Counted from the stretch's first letter, positions 43,355-56,350 are shown. The stretch is DNA of 64,000 bases from Carex sylvatica (GCA_964058845.1 CAXKVR010000932.1:30496-94495), one strand, 5' to 3'. The notes: a model not told the origin generated them from the letters alone. Numbers and translations: made by a program.

Positions 43355-43769
43355 TTGGCTACTCTACTTACATAAGCATATGAGCGTATATGCTTATAAG
43401 TCATTTTTTCATTTTCAAAATCCAAAAAGTCGGTCTGAACCATTAGATGTGATCTCTATATTGAAATGTTCTTGGAGACCAAATTTTACATTTTCCTAAA
43501 TTTTCTACTATTTATTAAACTACTTTGAAAATCGCTGATCCAACAGTGGCTTCTAATTTTACTGTTTTGTTAAATCATCATTGAATTAGAGATTTTCAAA
43601 GTGGTTTAATAAATAATAAAAAATTCAAAGAAATGTAAAATTTGGTTTCCAAGCATATTTCAATATAGAGACCACATCTAACGGTTCAGATCGACTTTTG
43701 GATTTTGAAAATAAAAAAATAACTTATAAGCATATACCCTTATATGTTTATGTAAGTAGAGTAGCCAAC

Positions 43770-43773
<4 letters not shown>
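43355..43773. mobile_element. Foldback MITE in (TA)n/(CT)n
   Basis: Same subtype as 14921-15344 and 17126-17551: tips TTGGCTACTCTACTTACATA and TAAGTAGAGTAGCCAACC. The arms contain GACCAAATTTTACATTTTC. The right side runs into (CT)n(TA)n. Confidence 0.8.
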
Positions 43774-43806
<33 letters not shown>

Positions 43807-43818
43807 GAGAGAGAGAGA

Positions 43819-44232
43819 GTAACTAATGTGCATTCGTATGAATATGGGCCGAAATACATACGGTCCAAATTTGAAATTTCTAAATCGAAAATATTGATTT
43901 GAACCTTTCATCTTGTTCTCCATATTAATATGTACTTGGAGACCAAATTTTACATTTTTTAAATTTTTTTACTATTTATTAAGTCACTTTGAAAATTGTT
44001 GATGTAACGTTGGCTGCACAAAACAGTAAAATCAGCAGCCACCGTTAGATCAATAATTTTCAAAGTGGCTTAATAAATAGTAAAAAAATTCAGAAAAATA
44101 TAAAATTTGGTCTCCAAGCACATATTAATATGGAGAACAAGATGAACTGTTCAGATTGACTTTTTCAATTTTAAAATTTCAAATTTGGACCATGTATATT
44201 TCAGTCCATATGCATACGAATGCACATTAGTC
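43819..44232. mobile_element. Foldback MITE in (GA)n/(CT)n
   Basis: The tips TAACTAATGTGCATTCGTAT and ATACGAATGCACATTAGTC are inverted copies, with the same GACCAAATTTTACATTTTT core and CAGCCACCGTTAGATCA centre. (TA)n(GA)n lies left and (CT)n(TA)n right. Confidence 0.8.
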
Positions 44233-44275
44233 TCTCTCTCTCTTTTTATATATATATATAGAGAGAGAGAGAGAT

Positions 44276-44480
44276 AGTAAGGCTACCATACTTTGCAAAT
44301 TAAAGTGGGTGTTTAATTTACGCTCATATCTCTAGTTTTAAAGTTCAAAGTGTCAATTCGAACCGTTCAAGTTGATATCCATATTAAATTGTGCTTGGAG
44401 ACCAAATTTTATATTTTTTGAAATTTTTTTACTATTTTCTTAGAGTATTTGAAAATCATTGTTTCTTATTGTTCAAAATT
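44276..44480. mobile_element. Left half of a foldback MITE
   Basis: Begins after (TA)n(GA)n with GGCTACCATACTTTGC and contains GAGACCAAATTTTATATTTT and TTTTTTTACTATTTTCTTAG. The right arm is absent. Confidence 0.6.
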
Positions 44481-46230
44481 TTCTGAAAAATACTGATTTT
44501 GAAATTTTTTAAAGAATACTGATTTTGAAAAATTTTCTGTAACTTATAAGTCTTTGCTTTCTTTCTATCTACTATAATATGATTCGGACAAACATATTCC
44601 TTGAGTCATGTACTCATGTTTATATATACCTATCATAAGATACTTTTAGAATATACTTTGAATCTCCAAAATATAGAAACTAGAATATACATACATCAAA
44701 AATATTCATAGATGTGTAGTCTAGAATAATATAAAACACAATATTATACTATAGAATAATATAGAGAATTTAAGAACGATCTTGTATACCCTTCATAATT
44801 GTCCTCAGATGTTTCTCAAGGTAACTCTCATGCACCAAGGACCACATTGGGGCCCACATGAGTAACTCTCATGCACCAAGGACCACATGGGTAACTCTCA
44901 TAATTGTCCTACAAATTTCAGCATTGGGGCCCGCATTATGCACCAATTGGACCATATGACAAAACATTGTTTCAGTCCTCCGATCTGATTGATTATCAAT
45001 TTACCATTTTTTCCATTTTCTGATCTGTTTCTTCTATCATTGGTAAATTATATGTTTTTCTCTCCAACAGCATTTCTATCTTCTTTAATTGACAAAAGTA
45101 ATTTGATTTTTTAATGGTAGTTTTATTACGTGGAGATCAAACAAGAAAGAACAAAATAATTAAACTTTTTTTTGATAGAAAAAAAGTATTTGTTCAGCTT
45201 TATTCAGTGTTATATGTAAAAAGTACTTGCAAGTATAAGTATAAATATTTGTGTAACGACGAGTTCGAAAGCATGTTATCATGGATCTCATTTGAAAGAG
45301 AAAATTGTGTAAAAGACGTTCATGATTTTAGATTCGCAATATTCCTCATAGATCGTCATAAATGTGAACGAGATTGAATGAAGAAAGAAAATCCACCTCT
45401 AAAAATGTATGTCCCCCATGTAGTTTGAGATTTGGTTGGAGAGACAATAGTTATGTAAAAATTATTTACCTTATAGGTATAAATACTCGCGTTCTTAGAT
45501 ATAAATGTTTCCGTGCATGAAGATTTTAGAAGAAGAAAAATCAATACTGAAGCTTTTGTGGTTCCGAAAGTAGTTATGGAAGTTAAGTGTGAGGATAAAT
45601 AGAGAGATAAAAGTGCAGAAATAATTATCAGAATTCTAAATAAAAACGCTTATTTTTTTTTTTTTGTAATCTTGGATATAAATGTGATGTTTTATATTCC
45701 AAGACTACTTAACAAAGACTACTAAACAAAGAAGTAGACTTCCCATATTTTTCTTCCTTGGCCCATGGTGGTTCGATCGATCTCCGTAGTCTTCATACTG
45801 TTGTTGGTATTAGTTTGGCATTATTTTTTTGGTTCCATAATATTATGGTGCTATCGTTGGTATCAGAAAAAAGGAGGAAGAACAAAATAAGTCACTGCTG
45901 AATGTCTCTAAAGACACTAATTTATCTGTATTCAACACAAACTGATGCAAAACAAAACGAAAAAAAAAAACCCAATTACGAAATAATGCCATCTGCTCAA
46001 GAATGCAATTTGGTTGATTAAATTGTGCAAATTAATTAATTAAGGGTCGAGTAAAATCAACAGAAAAGCGGTTTGGCAATTCTGTAAGATTCTTTGTGCG
46101 CATGAATTACTTTTTTCTGTGCTTTAAATATGCAATAATAAATAAATAAAATGAGAAGTAATTCATCTCTTCACCGAAAGGATATTTTGTTAATAATTTA
46201 TGAAGAGGGATATTTTGTTGGTTTGAAAAA
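44481..46230. other. Spacer upstream of BAHD4
   Basis: A tandem duplication at about 44817-44900 repeats GTAACTCTCATGCACCAAGG with ACCACAT. 45780-45930 (GGTATCAGAAAAAAGGAGG) resembles the BAHD flanking module at 24990-25070 and 30300-30380. The open frame 45114-45377 has no recognisable family. Confidence 0.4.
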
Positions 46231-46252
46231 AAGGAAGAAGAGTATATTATCC

Positions 46253-46266
46253 TATTTATATATATA
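46253..46266 (+). promoter_or_regulatory. Candidate TATA box of BAHD4
   Basis: TATTTATATATATA lies about 90-100 bp upstream of the ATG at 46354. That allows a leader of roughly 60-70 nt if transcription starts about 30 bp downstream. Confidence 0.45.
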
Positions 46267-46353
46267 CTGTCAACAATACTAGATAAGGGACACCGCCTCC
46301 ATTATTTAGCACCATCCATTCATACCAAGTTAAAAGAACTTGATAAGCCAAAA

Positions 46354-48142
46354 ATGGTGCAGGCAACGCAATCCACTATAGTAACCCCATCAGGTGAAAC
46401 CCCAAAGCACAAAATCTACCTTTCAAACCTTGATATAGTTGCAGCTCGTGGCTACACACCGACAATCTATGTGTACCCTTCGACCGGCATACAAGATTTC
46501 TTTCCCGCCGAGGCATTCAAATCCAGTCTGGCCAAGGCACTGGTGGTCTTCTACCCACTGGCCGGTCGGCTGAGCCGAGACCCAAAGACCGGCAGACCAG
46601 AGATCGACTGCACCGGAGAGGGAGTACATTTTTTCACAGCTGATTTGGACGCAACAGTAGATGATTTCAAGGATTTCACACCATCAACAGAGATGAGGAA
46701 GAAGCTTGTGCCGGTGGTCGACTCTGCAGACCCTCCTTGCATCATAATGGCGATCCAGGTTTGTTCATATATGATACTTTCTTCTTCCATTTTTGTTCAC
46801 CTTTTTTTTTCTTTTTTGAACAAACACTGCCGTAAGTATCAGTGTGCCAGTAATTAGTAATACAACTTGTAAGTTAATTAAGTGGTTCATATTAATGGTG
46901 GAATGGACAATCTTGCTTTGTTATTAAAAAACAAAAACAAAATAGTAATACTAGTCTTTGAAATGTATTTAGATGGACTTTCAGTGTTGTTTAATATTTC
47001 TTGCCTGAACGTCCGTCTATATATTGTTCATTAATTTCTTGATGGTTTGCATTTTTCCTCAATCTTCTTAATGTTAATTATGTCTTGTTTGTTAATTTTT
47101 TTTTTTTTTCAATTTTTATTGTTTGTTTGCACTTCTCCACGATTTTCCTATGTATGTATATGTATGCAATATTTGTTTACTAATATATATAAATGTAACT
47201 CACCAATCTGTTTTTTCTTGTTTTGCCAAGCAGATGACTCGCCTCAGGTGCGGCGGCATAATCCTTGGCTTTGCAAACCACCATTACATCATTGACGGCC
47301 GCAGCGTCATCCTTTTTATCAAGACATTATCTTCCTTTGCCCGTGGCAATGCAGGCACAATCCCTACTCCCTTCTTTGACCACTCCCTCCTCCGGGCCCG
47401 CTCCCCTCCTTCTGTCTGCTTTGACCACTCCGATTACACCCCGAAAGTTGACCAATCCAAAGGTCTGTCAAACACCTCCTCTCAGGTCGTATGTTCCAAT
47501 CTCAAACTCACCAAAGAACAAATCCACTTATTAAAAATCCTTGCGGGTGGAGAGAGGGTTTCTACTTTCCGTGCAGTAGTTGCGCACTTGTGGAAATGCA
47601 TCTGCATTGCAAGGGGACTGGCCTCTGATGTAGAGACCCAACTCATCCTGCCTGTTGACATATCTGGCCGCTTTAAGCCACCACTCCCCACAACTTACTT
47701 TGGTAACACAACGGTCCGTACCATGGCTGTAGCTAAGGTCAAGGACCTTATGTCTAACACGCTTGAATTTGCTGCAAATTTAATACAAAATGCGGTCGAC
47801 AACATCACTGATGAGTTTGGACGGTCACTTATCGACCACCTGGAGTCGACCGATTTAGAGGTTCTAGGCAAGAGAAGTACAATGAGTAACACGAGCTTGA
47901 CGGCAGTAAGTTGGCTCAGCTTTCCCATGTATGATGCTGATTTTGGTTGGGGCGAACCAACACTAATGGCACGTGCCGAGATGTACGGAAGTGGGTTCAA
48001 GCAATGGATGGCAATGAGTTATCTATCTAGGGTTCCGGCAATGGATGGCGGGATATCGATGATGGTCGGACTGGAGCCTGATAGCATGCAATGCTTGAAG
48101 AAAATATTGTACGACGAGATTGAGGCTCCAAAGTCCTACTAG
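46354..48142 (+). CDS. BAHD4: HCT-like BAHD acyltransferase, intact and divergent
   Basis: Acyl-CoA-dependent acyltransferase, cytosolic, HCT-like subgroup. Exon 1 is 46354-46758 (135 codons, MVQATQSTIVTPSGETPKHK). The donor is CCAG|GTTTGT, the acceptor CAAGCAG|ATGACT at 47233/47234, and the phase-0 intron is 475 bp after Gln135. Exon 2 is 47234-48142, total 437 residues, the usual length. Catalytic HHYIIDG (His152, Asp156) and DFGWG (from 371) are both present. YLSNLDIVAARGYTPTIYVY and the GRLSRDP..IDCTGEGV pattern are closest in style to canonical hydroxycinnamoyl-CoA shikimate/quinate transferases, more than BAHD1-3 are. It is the only plus-strand BAHD gene and is outside the duplicated segments. 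Substrate is not predictable here. A short Helitron begins 81 bp after the stop and may supply the 3' end of the transcript. Confidence 0.94.
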
Positions 48143-48223
48143 CTACATTATCCACGCAGCCTAATTTAGGCTAGAAGCTGTGTACATTATTGGGCTCCTT
48201 TCGGCCTTGTACCTATGTATTAA

Positions 48224-48797
48224 TCCTCCCTACTAAATATAGCACGTTGAAAAATTTGGATCCCAAACACCTATTCACTCACATCAAATCTTAGCCATTT
48301 ATTATTTGAATCTCAGCCACTCAGCCACTGATCAAAACACATTTTAATCTCATCCTTTAATAAATAATTTTGATTTTATACATATATTTTATGTTGTCAA
48401 GCATATAGAAATCTAAATCTAATTAACGACATATCCACTACATGAAAAACCACACAGAAGAACCTAGCCACCACGCGTTTTCCTTTCTTTTCTCCACGCG
48501 ACCACACATTTTCTTCTTGAACTAACTTCATCTTACAACTAATTCTAATTTCAATTTGTGGAATCCATTAAATATTATAATATATTTGTAAATCTTTACA
48601 GTCTATAAATCAAACTTAGCGGATCAATTCACATGCTGATACTATTGTAGTAGTTGCATATCACCGGTGTACCAGTAGCATATCAAGAGGCACAGATGAC
48701 TTTCTGTGCAATTTGGTGACCTTGACTTGTAAATACTTAAATATCCTTCTCCCTCATTCATTTCATTCCCCGTTACAAAGCATGGACACTTGACTAG
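48224..48797 (+). mobile_element. Short Helitron, 574 bp
   Basis: Starts A|TCCTCCCTACTAAATATAG at 48224 and ends CTAG|T at 48797/48798, preceded by CCCCGTTACAAAGCATGG and ACACTTGA, a Helitron-type 3' hairpin region. It inserts between A and T as expected. The 5' half matches the elements ending at 3853 and about 16916. No coding capacity. Confidence 0.75.
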
Positions 48798-48798
48798 T

Positions 48799-50879
48799 GG
48801 AAATAAAAAACCGAATAAACTGAAATATAATCTGCATTGTATTTTATTTTATTTTTTTTATCTTAGGCCTTTTGGAAAGAATATGTCAAATATATATTTT
48901 TCCTTTTTTGAAGAGAGCAGCACAGCTTAGAAGCTGAATTAATTATCAACATGGTGAATTTTTCTTTTGAATGATCCGATTAATGAATCCATTCAAATAT
49001 TACGCCTTTTCATTCAAATGATCAGATTAATCAATTGATCAGTCGTCTCAAATTTAATATATAAAAGTAGAAAGATGGGCTTTAGTCTACTGTCCTAATA
49101 AATATGCCTTGCAGCTACCAATTTATCCAAATTAATATGTCTTTGAAGGATGAAAATGCTATACTCAGCTCTCAGTAATCAAAGTCATCCTCAATCACAT
49201 TGACAAAGGAAACTGCAACAGCTGAGACGTATTTTAAACCTGAACTTAAAATATATAATAAAAGCTTAAATTATCCATATTGTTGAAACTGCTGATATCC
49301 AAACAATTTCAAGAGCAACCAGTTTATACAAAGAGAAATTAACAGGTTACAAGGGTTTCTTAATAAGAAAGACAGGATCATCAGTTCCTGAAGAACAAAT
49401 ATACTTGATTTTGGATGAAAGCTTCAGAGTTTTGAAAAACTAATTAATTTCACAAACACAACTTTATTTGGTCAGTTAGAAATTTTAAAAGTAATAACCC
49501 AAACTCTACAAACATAAAACAAGAAAAACCTTTAGTTACAGTATGGACCGAAAACTCAGTTTCGGCCAGGACCTCCAAGTTTCGTTCAAGAACCCTCAGT
49601 TTAGGATTTACTGTGGCTGCGAATCTGGAAAAATATTAAATCACTATGAACGAAAATGCCAATTACGGTCCCTAAAAAAAAAAATTCGGAACCGAAATAA
49701 CAGTTCAGTTCTTATGATTTTTGTAAAAAAAGTAATCATGCTGGTCCATAGTGATTTTTGTAAAAAATATTCAGGACCGAAATGACATTTCAGTTATTAT
49801 AATTTTTTTTAATTATGGTTTATGAAAAAAATCTATCGGATTGAATTAAAACAAAACATCACGTCCTAATTAGAAGAATCTTAATTTTTCCTCAAAAAAA
49901 AATTAAAAACTTAATTTCCTCGCATCTGGTTTGTTCCATTGGCTTCAACTTGTTAGATGACCATAATTTCTAAATCTAAGTCTTTTATTCTCATTAGTTC
50001 AACTAAATAACTGTAATTATGTAATCCTACTTAGCCTTAACACCTCACTCATCTCTCCAGGACCGGATCCGTTTTTATTCCAAACATAATTAAACCACTT
50101 TATTTTTATTGTACTCGAATAAAAAAAAAGAAAAAATATTTTTTTTTGCTTGATGGAAAATAAAATTACTCTATGAGTTTAGTGAATAGTACAACTGCAA
50201 ATGGCATCTTTCTCTCAGCCAATTAAGCAACCCCCGACAACGGTACACTGTAGAAGCCTACAATGCATCTCCACCTGAATTATACTTAGCTAGTGGTTTG
50301 CAAACGGACCAGGCCAAGCAGTCCGGGCAAAATTCGGGCACGGGCACGGATAGACACGGGTACACGGGTACAACAGGTCAAGCATCACGGATTTTTTTTT
50401 CAAACATCTTGCCCTGTCCGTTTAATACCTATGTCCGTCACGGATTCGGGAGCAGGGTGGTCCGAGTATGGGAGCCGAGCGGTCCGGTCCGGGTCCGATT
50501 TTTTTTTTCTTTGAAAACCAATAAATTATAATTCCAAATTCATACCTATTAAAATTCATTTGACATGGTAATTATATTTGTTTAACAAATATAATTAATT
50601 ATATTTGCTAAAAATAGGTTATAATCTATTTTTATAACCTATAAAAATTCGGATTTATTTGTTCACTCCATTTAAAATATAAGTAATTAAATTTATTTTT
50701 GAACTCAATAATTTTTGTTATAATTAAATATAAATCAAAAATTTCTTAAATCAATTACTTTAAAAATAATTAAGTTCTTATTTTAAAATAATATATTAAA
50801 AAATTAAAGTTACCCTCCTCCCACCGCCAAGTACCTGCACGATAATTAAACTAATGATAATTTCAAGAAAAACTTACAC
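48799..50879. other. Intergenic sequence with degraded repeats
   Basis: No gene. 49540-49800 repeats GGACCGAAA/TTTCGGT-type units, like a decayed CACTA subterminal region. 50295-50505 is unusually G/C-rich with repeated CACGGGTAC, GGTCCG and GGGTCCG units, resembling a hAT-like terminus. Neither has identifiable ends. Confidence 0.4.
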
Positions 50880-52110
50880 CATTGGATAACGATGTCATGT
50901 AATTCGCGTTCTTTGTGAGGCACTTTGGATAGACGACACTGCATGAATAAATGAAAACATATGAATAACATGTATAATTAAGAACTTACATCTGAAAGGA
51001 TGATAGAAACAGGTGATTGACAAACCTTTGGAAAAGAACGTGCATAATTTATGATGAGCATCTCCATGTTTTTCATTACATAATACCCGGACTCCCGTAA
51101 ATTGCTTTGTGTGGGTCTCTGATCAAATATGTATTATTTAAAATAAGATCTAATTAGTAGAGTAATTGGAACTTCAAATAAGTTGTAAGGAAATACTCGA
51201 TTAAAATATTTCTTACCTCAAAAATTATGACCTCCATTGTTCTTCTCCCCGGCGTGTGCCGACCTCCTCAGGAGATGTATGACTTAAAAATTCTAGAATT
51301 ATTAAATACCAGTATACGGTACGTACCTAGAAGTAGGCAATGGAAAGTCTTTTGCATTTTAAATTAAATGTATTTGCTGACTGTTGTAACACAGGAACAA
51401 TGTAAAACTCCCGGTCATTGTAAAACTCCCGGTCATTGTTATTTGTTATTCTATTTTGGGATAATAACAAGAAGCCTCCAACATTTCCTACAATTTAAGT
51501 AATAAAATAAAATTCTTATTCTGTTTAGAATAGACAATAAACATGAGTATAATTAGTAGCTTACCAATCTTTGTGGCACGGTAAGAATACAAGATTCTTA
51601 TCATGCAACTTTAGCAAGAAATCAGTCAAGTACGAAAGGGAATGTTCACCAGCATATTTAATAGCTGTGTTGCTAAGCTGACTGGGGTCTAGTAAACCAA
51701 TAGTTTCATTATTTTGGGCACCATTAGGAATTAGTTTCGTGCCATACCTGAAAACAGTCAGTGTCAGAATGAAATAAAGGAGTTGATTGTAAAAATAGTA
51801 GATATGTTTATAATAATAAATACTCACATCATTCAGACTTGAATAATAGAGATGTCAATATCGTTGAAGGTCATAAAATTACGGAGATCTTTGAAATTCA
51901 CTGTTATATGAAAGCTCTCATCTCGTAAAACTCCCAGCCCGATAGAGAGATGGAAGGATCCTCTTTTGGATGGCGGCACCGCAAGATATCTGTCATGCAG
52001 CAGTTGGAAATCTAGTCTCATTTCGTCCAATGCCTCCTGATTTACAAGCGGGACCCAACCCCGTATTCCTTGTACATGTACTGGCTACCTCAGTAGCACC
52101 AATTCAGTAA
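50880..52110 (-). pseudogene. Transposon-associated Ulp1-like (C48) protease remnant
   Basis: The minus strand encodes exon pieces of the plant Ulp1-like cysteine protease carried by many CACTA- and MULE-type elements. The first is ALDEMRLDFQLLHDRYLAVP through LRNFMTFNDIDISIIQV (52040-51833). A TGA follows where a Trp codon is expected (QVW). After a small intron come MYGTKLIPNG, IGLLDPSQLSNTAIKYAGEH and LVFLPCHKDW, then a donor GATTG|GTAAGC. A distal exon reads SNLRESGYYVMKNMEMLI (about 51110-51055), where the family has ECGYYVM, so the catalytic Cys is Ser. KVPHKERELHDIVIQWC follows near 50935-50880. It abuts the left edge of segmental copy B. Confidence 0.6.
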
Positions 52111-52151
52111 TGCTCTTACTAGAAGTCTCATTAATCCCATCAACAGGCCCC

Positions 52152-52380
52152 TGTCATGTATGATAGAATAGAGACCGAGAGAGATGGAATAGAATGAATC
52201 AATTGTATTTCATTATTAGTTTGAATCGATTACACTTGAGCTGTTTATATAGCCATCAGCTTTACATCATAACAGCATATAAATAACTCAATAGTTACAG
52301 CTGTAACTAACTACCCTAACAGCTATTACTAACAACCATATATGTCTTGTAACAGAAACAACTATAGACTAGTCCTGACA
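52152..52380 (-). repeat. Solo Copia-like LTR, copy B partner
   Basis: 229 bp, the same length as 17551-17779, with TG..CA-type ends and the TATA-like GGCTATATAAACAGC on the minus strand. The left neighbour is the Ulp1-like remnant, unlike copy A where it is a MITE. No target duplication. Confidence 0.55.
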
Positions 52381-54469
52381 ATATATATATGATTGTATCA
52401 CTTTCGTGTACATGTAACAACTTATTTAAAAAAATACTAATTTATTCAGTCAGGTGCCTTACCTTAGTACAGTTCAGGGAATCAGCTTCTTGGTTGGCAT
52501 TTGGCTTTGCTCTAGCCAATATTCAATCCCTTGTTCTTCTTGCATTCCTCATAACGGGTCTTGAATTGATGCAAATCTTCAAAAAATGAAATATATGTGA
52601 TTGAATGTCAAGGCAAGGTCGTTCTTGCATATTTCATGTTATTTAAGAATTAAAAATTAATAAAATGCCAAATTAGACAATTTTACCCACACATTCAAAC
52701 CAGCATCACCATCAGTGGTAATATAAATTTATTGCGGATCAGTGACGGACCTTATCAGTCTTTTCGTAAGTGGAAAATAATTTTGAACCGACATTGTTGA
52801 AATTAAATTATAGATCAAAGAGTAATGAACCTCCTAAACTATAAATTATTGTATCAGTTTTATCTTAAAACCCCCCAAAACTAGAAAATTCTAGAAATTA
52901 AGATATAGACAGAGTGTCAATTGCAGGAACCTTACAACGAAGAGTGCTCGATCGGTGTTATTGAGGTGGCGGGCGATGAGTGCTATTGTCAAGATGGAGT
53001 AGCGGCGGACAAAGCGAACTACCTAGATACGATCAATAATTTTGAGAGTGCACTAGAACACTTCTGTGTTGTTGGATATATATATTTTGAAAATCCTAGC
53101 CCCCCCCTTTTAACTGTAATGCCATTGGCTAGTAGTCATGGTCAACAGTACCACCGATGGTGGTATGTAGATAAATATGGTGGATAAATGCAAACAGTAT
53201 GCGCATATTTATAAATATATTTAAATGGCAGTGTCAGATTCAACTCCTCTCCGATACCGTAGAGGATGGGCCTCATTTATGGTTTGAGATTAAATCTCAT
53301 CGCTTTGGGATTCAGACTAGCAGTATTATTGGGCTTTGTAATTCATGCCAAGTTAAAAAGAACGGTCTAGATCCATTAATTGTAAAATATTTCCTCTACA
53401 GTATTGAAGAGGATGTAAATTCGAGTTAATCAACATCAATTCAAGCAACATTCACTAATTAATTTTTGTAACTGTGCAATTAATCCACATAAAAGTTAAC
53501 GAGTTGTGCATGCAATTAATATAGGTAAACAATATATGAGGAGGGATCCACTTACAATTAATATTTATTGATGTTTGTTGATGCATGTTTCTTATAAATT
53601 GATATTTCTTAGGTAATAGGTAAACAATTGTTAACAAATGTTAATCGTAAGTGGATCTCTCCTTATGTGAACATGTTTCATTGTATTTCTTTTAATTGTG
53701 CAATTAATCCACATAAAAATTACCATGTGCATACATGCAACAAAAATACCCAAATAAACATATTCATATATAGAATTCATCTCCTTATTTATAATTACAG
53801 CACAACAATTACAACACATCATATATATGCAACAATTTCTTTTAATTTGACTAATTAATTCACTATATTCTATTAGACACTAAATCTATAAGATCATTAT
53901 CAATTATCTTGGTTAGGTTATAAAGAAATGGATCAAACTAACTTTCAACTAATAAAACGTGTTCTGAACAATAAATCATGTATTCATCCCAAGTCTTTGG
54001 CAACGTCGCAATGGACATATGATAATTAATTAATCCATATAAAAGTTACCATGTGCATGCAACATAAACACTGAAATAAATATCCATAAAATTCATCACA
54101 GTATTTACAATTAATTAGAACACAACAATTACAACACATCACACACAGTAGTTGATTAATGGTATGATGAATTTAATATAGAGCCAAACTTAATTAATAT
54201 ATTTTTTGCATTAGAAGAGAGAACACTATGACAGGACAACTAAATGAGATGAGTGTCACAAGCTATCCAACATCCATGCAAAACATGTTCTAAATATTAA
54301 TTCATATTTTAATTCTAATTCTTCGGCATTGCAAAAATGGACATACGATAGTGGACTTACGTTGTTGTTTAAACTCTTTCGCAAACTGATAAGGCCAAAA
54401 TATATAGCGAAAATCACTACTTTTTAGTACTAAAAATGGTGGAAAAGCATATGCAAAGTACCTATTTTC
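52381..54469. other. Copy B non-genic stretch
   Basis: Counterpart of 17780-19925. It repeats the CAATTAATCCACATAAAA units. The open frame 52921-53187 pairs with 18349-18558, but its end is not conserved. Confidence 0.45.
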
Positions 54470-55095
54470 TCAAATTATTCACCGCAAACGTGTTTTTAGG
54501 CTATTTTGGCAGGTTTTGGAGAAAGTTGCGAATTTAGGCCAAAAACAGAGCAAATATATCATATTTACGCCGATTCTGAAAAAGGCTTCAAAATGAGGCA
54601 ACACATGTAGTATGCAAACACCTCTCATAAGGTGCACAACATGCGGTGAAATTCACTGAAATTTGGCTAAGTACAGTGCCCTATGGCCTCAGCTATGTCG
54701 CATGCGGCATAAATGCCTATGCCGCAGTGGCACACAGATTCAATCCATGAACTATCTAGTTTGGATTAAATCTCAACTATTGGACAGCAAGCTTCTAGAA
54801 GGACGCATTTTCAGATGTGGTAGGCCTTGCCTCGTCTTGAAGTCTAAGTTTAGAACTCCAAATATAGCATTTTATGCTATATTTGGCACCCATGATCTCC
54901 ATGTTCTCCATGACTCATCACCCCTAAGCTAGGCTATATAAACCCCTCTTGTAATAGGAATTGATGTGCATGTTCTAGTTGTGTAAGTTCATAGTTTAGA
55001 GTAGAATATTGCGTGAAATATTTGGAATCGTGGAGAAGAAGAGGTGCTCAAAGTCCAAAGCGGAAGACGAAGGAGTCTTCTAAGGAAGAGGTGTT
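54470..55095. other. 0.6-kb stretch present only in copy B
   Basis: Absent from the collinear place in copy A (about 19945). It includes ATAAACCCCTCTTGTAATAG near 54938 and a TATA-like GGCTATATAAACC, so it may be part of an LTR or MITE. No clear ends or target duplication were found, and a deletion in copy A is equally possible. Confidence 0.45.
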
Positions 55096-55923
55096 TAATT
55101 TATATGTTATGACTTTCTTTTATTACTTTTTTTATTTTGTCATGGCTTTGAGTAGCTAAGCTCATCCTCTCTAGGGATGTAATGAGTTCTAATTGCTCTT
55201 TACTACAATATTTATTTTTCTTTTATGCCTATTTGAGATTTATTTATACTTAGAATACTCTTGAAATATGTCATTGCATACATAGTTCTGTTTACAGATG
55301 ATCCAGTGTCCTCCACATACCAATTGGTGTTATAAGTCATTGTACCTCGGTATGAGAGAGGCTACATATAAGTAACATAAACACTTCGGCTAACGAGGCC
55401 TGGCCGTGGTTCAAAGACTAGGGTTTGAACCCAGTGGGCTCTCTTGGCAGGATATAGATTAGATAGCATATTGATGTATAATTAGGAATTTATTTATTAC
55501 TTGTAATGAATAGGGTTTAGGGTTATTACTTAGTGAGTAATAGAGGAATATAATTAATTAGATTGGTGTGAGTGGTTTAATTATATTATATCATGTGATA
55601 ATCAGAATTGTCCCCCACAAGCCGACCTTAGAGTCGGAGAACCTTTCAAATACGCATAGAATCGAACCTAAGTAATATGTGGGGAATAATTGTACTGGTA
55701 TACAGCTCTGCTCTGCGGAGTGGTCTATATCGCATACGGTAGTGACAAAAGACCGTAGACGAGGCCGTATGCGGTAGTGACAGTGCCGTATATGAGTAGA
55801 CATGAGTGCCATAAATATTGTATTGAGTTAATTAGAAAGAATTCATCCAAAAACCCTAGAGACTCCCTAAACTTAGTTTACATCAATTAGCATCTCCACC
55901 TATACCATCGCCCTGTACCTTTA

Positions 55924-55928
<5 letters not shown>

Positions 55929-55986
<58 letters not shown>
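55929..55986. repeat. (ATT)n microsatellite
   Basis: About 19-20 ATT units; the same place in copy A (20800-20820) has only a few, interrupted by AGT. The expansion is specific to copy B. Confidence 0.85.
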
Positions 55987-55987
<1 letters not shown>

Positions 55988-56350
55988 GTATTCACGCAAC
56001 TCAAACAACCCAAAGAACATAGACTAATATTACTATTGTTAAACTACTAAGATCTATCCCTGTGGATCAACACCCGACACTACTACATGGTAGGATTATG
56101 CGCTTGTAATCCGACAGAGTAGCATTAGGGTAACCAAGTATAAAGGGTAACTAAAAGTAAGTAGTCTCTTTTATAGTCATCACAAACAACCACTTAAATT
56201 TAAAGGGAGTTTGTGTAAGAGATTAAACAACAATGCACTATCACATATCATTTTTACACTGCCGAAGAGTTGGGATCAAAACTTGATTTAATTTTTAGAA
56301 CATGTTTTGCATGAATTTTGGATAGCTTGTGACACACATCTCATTTAATC

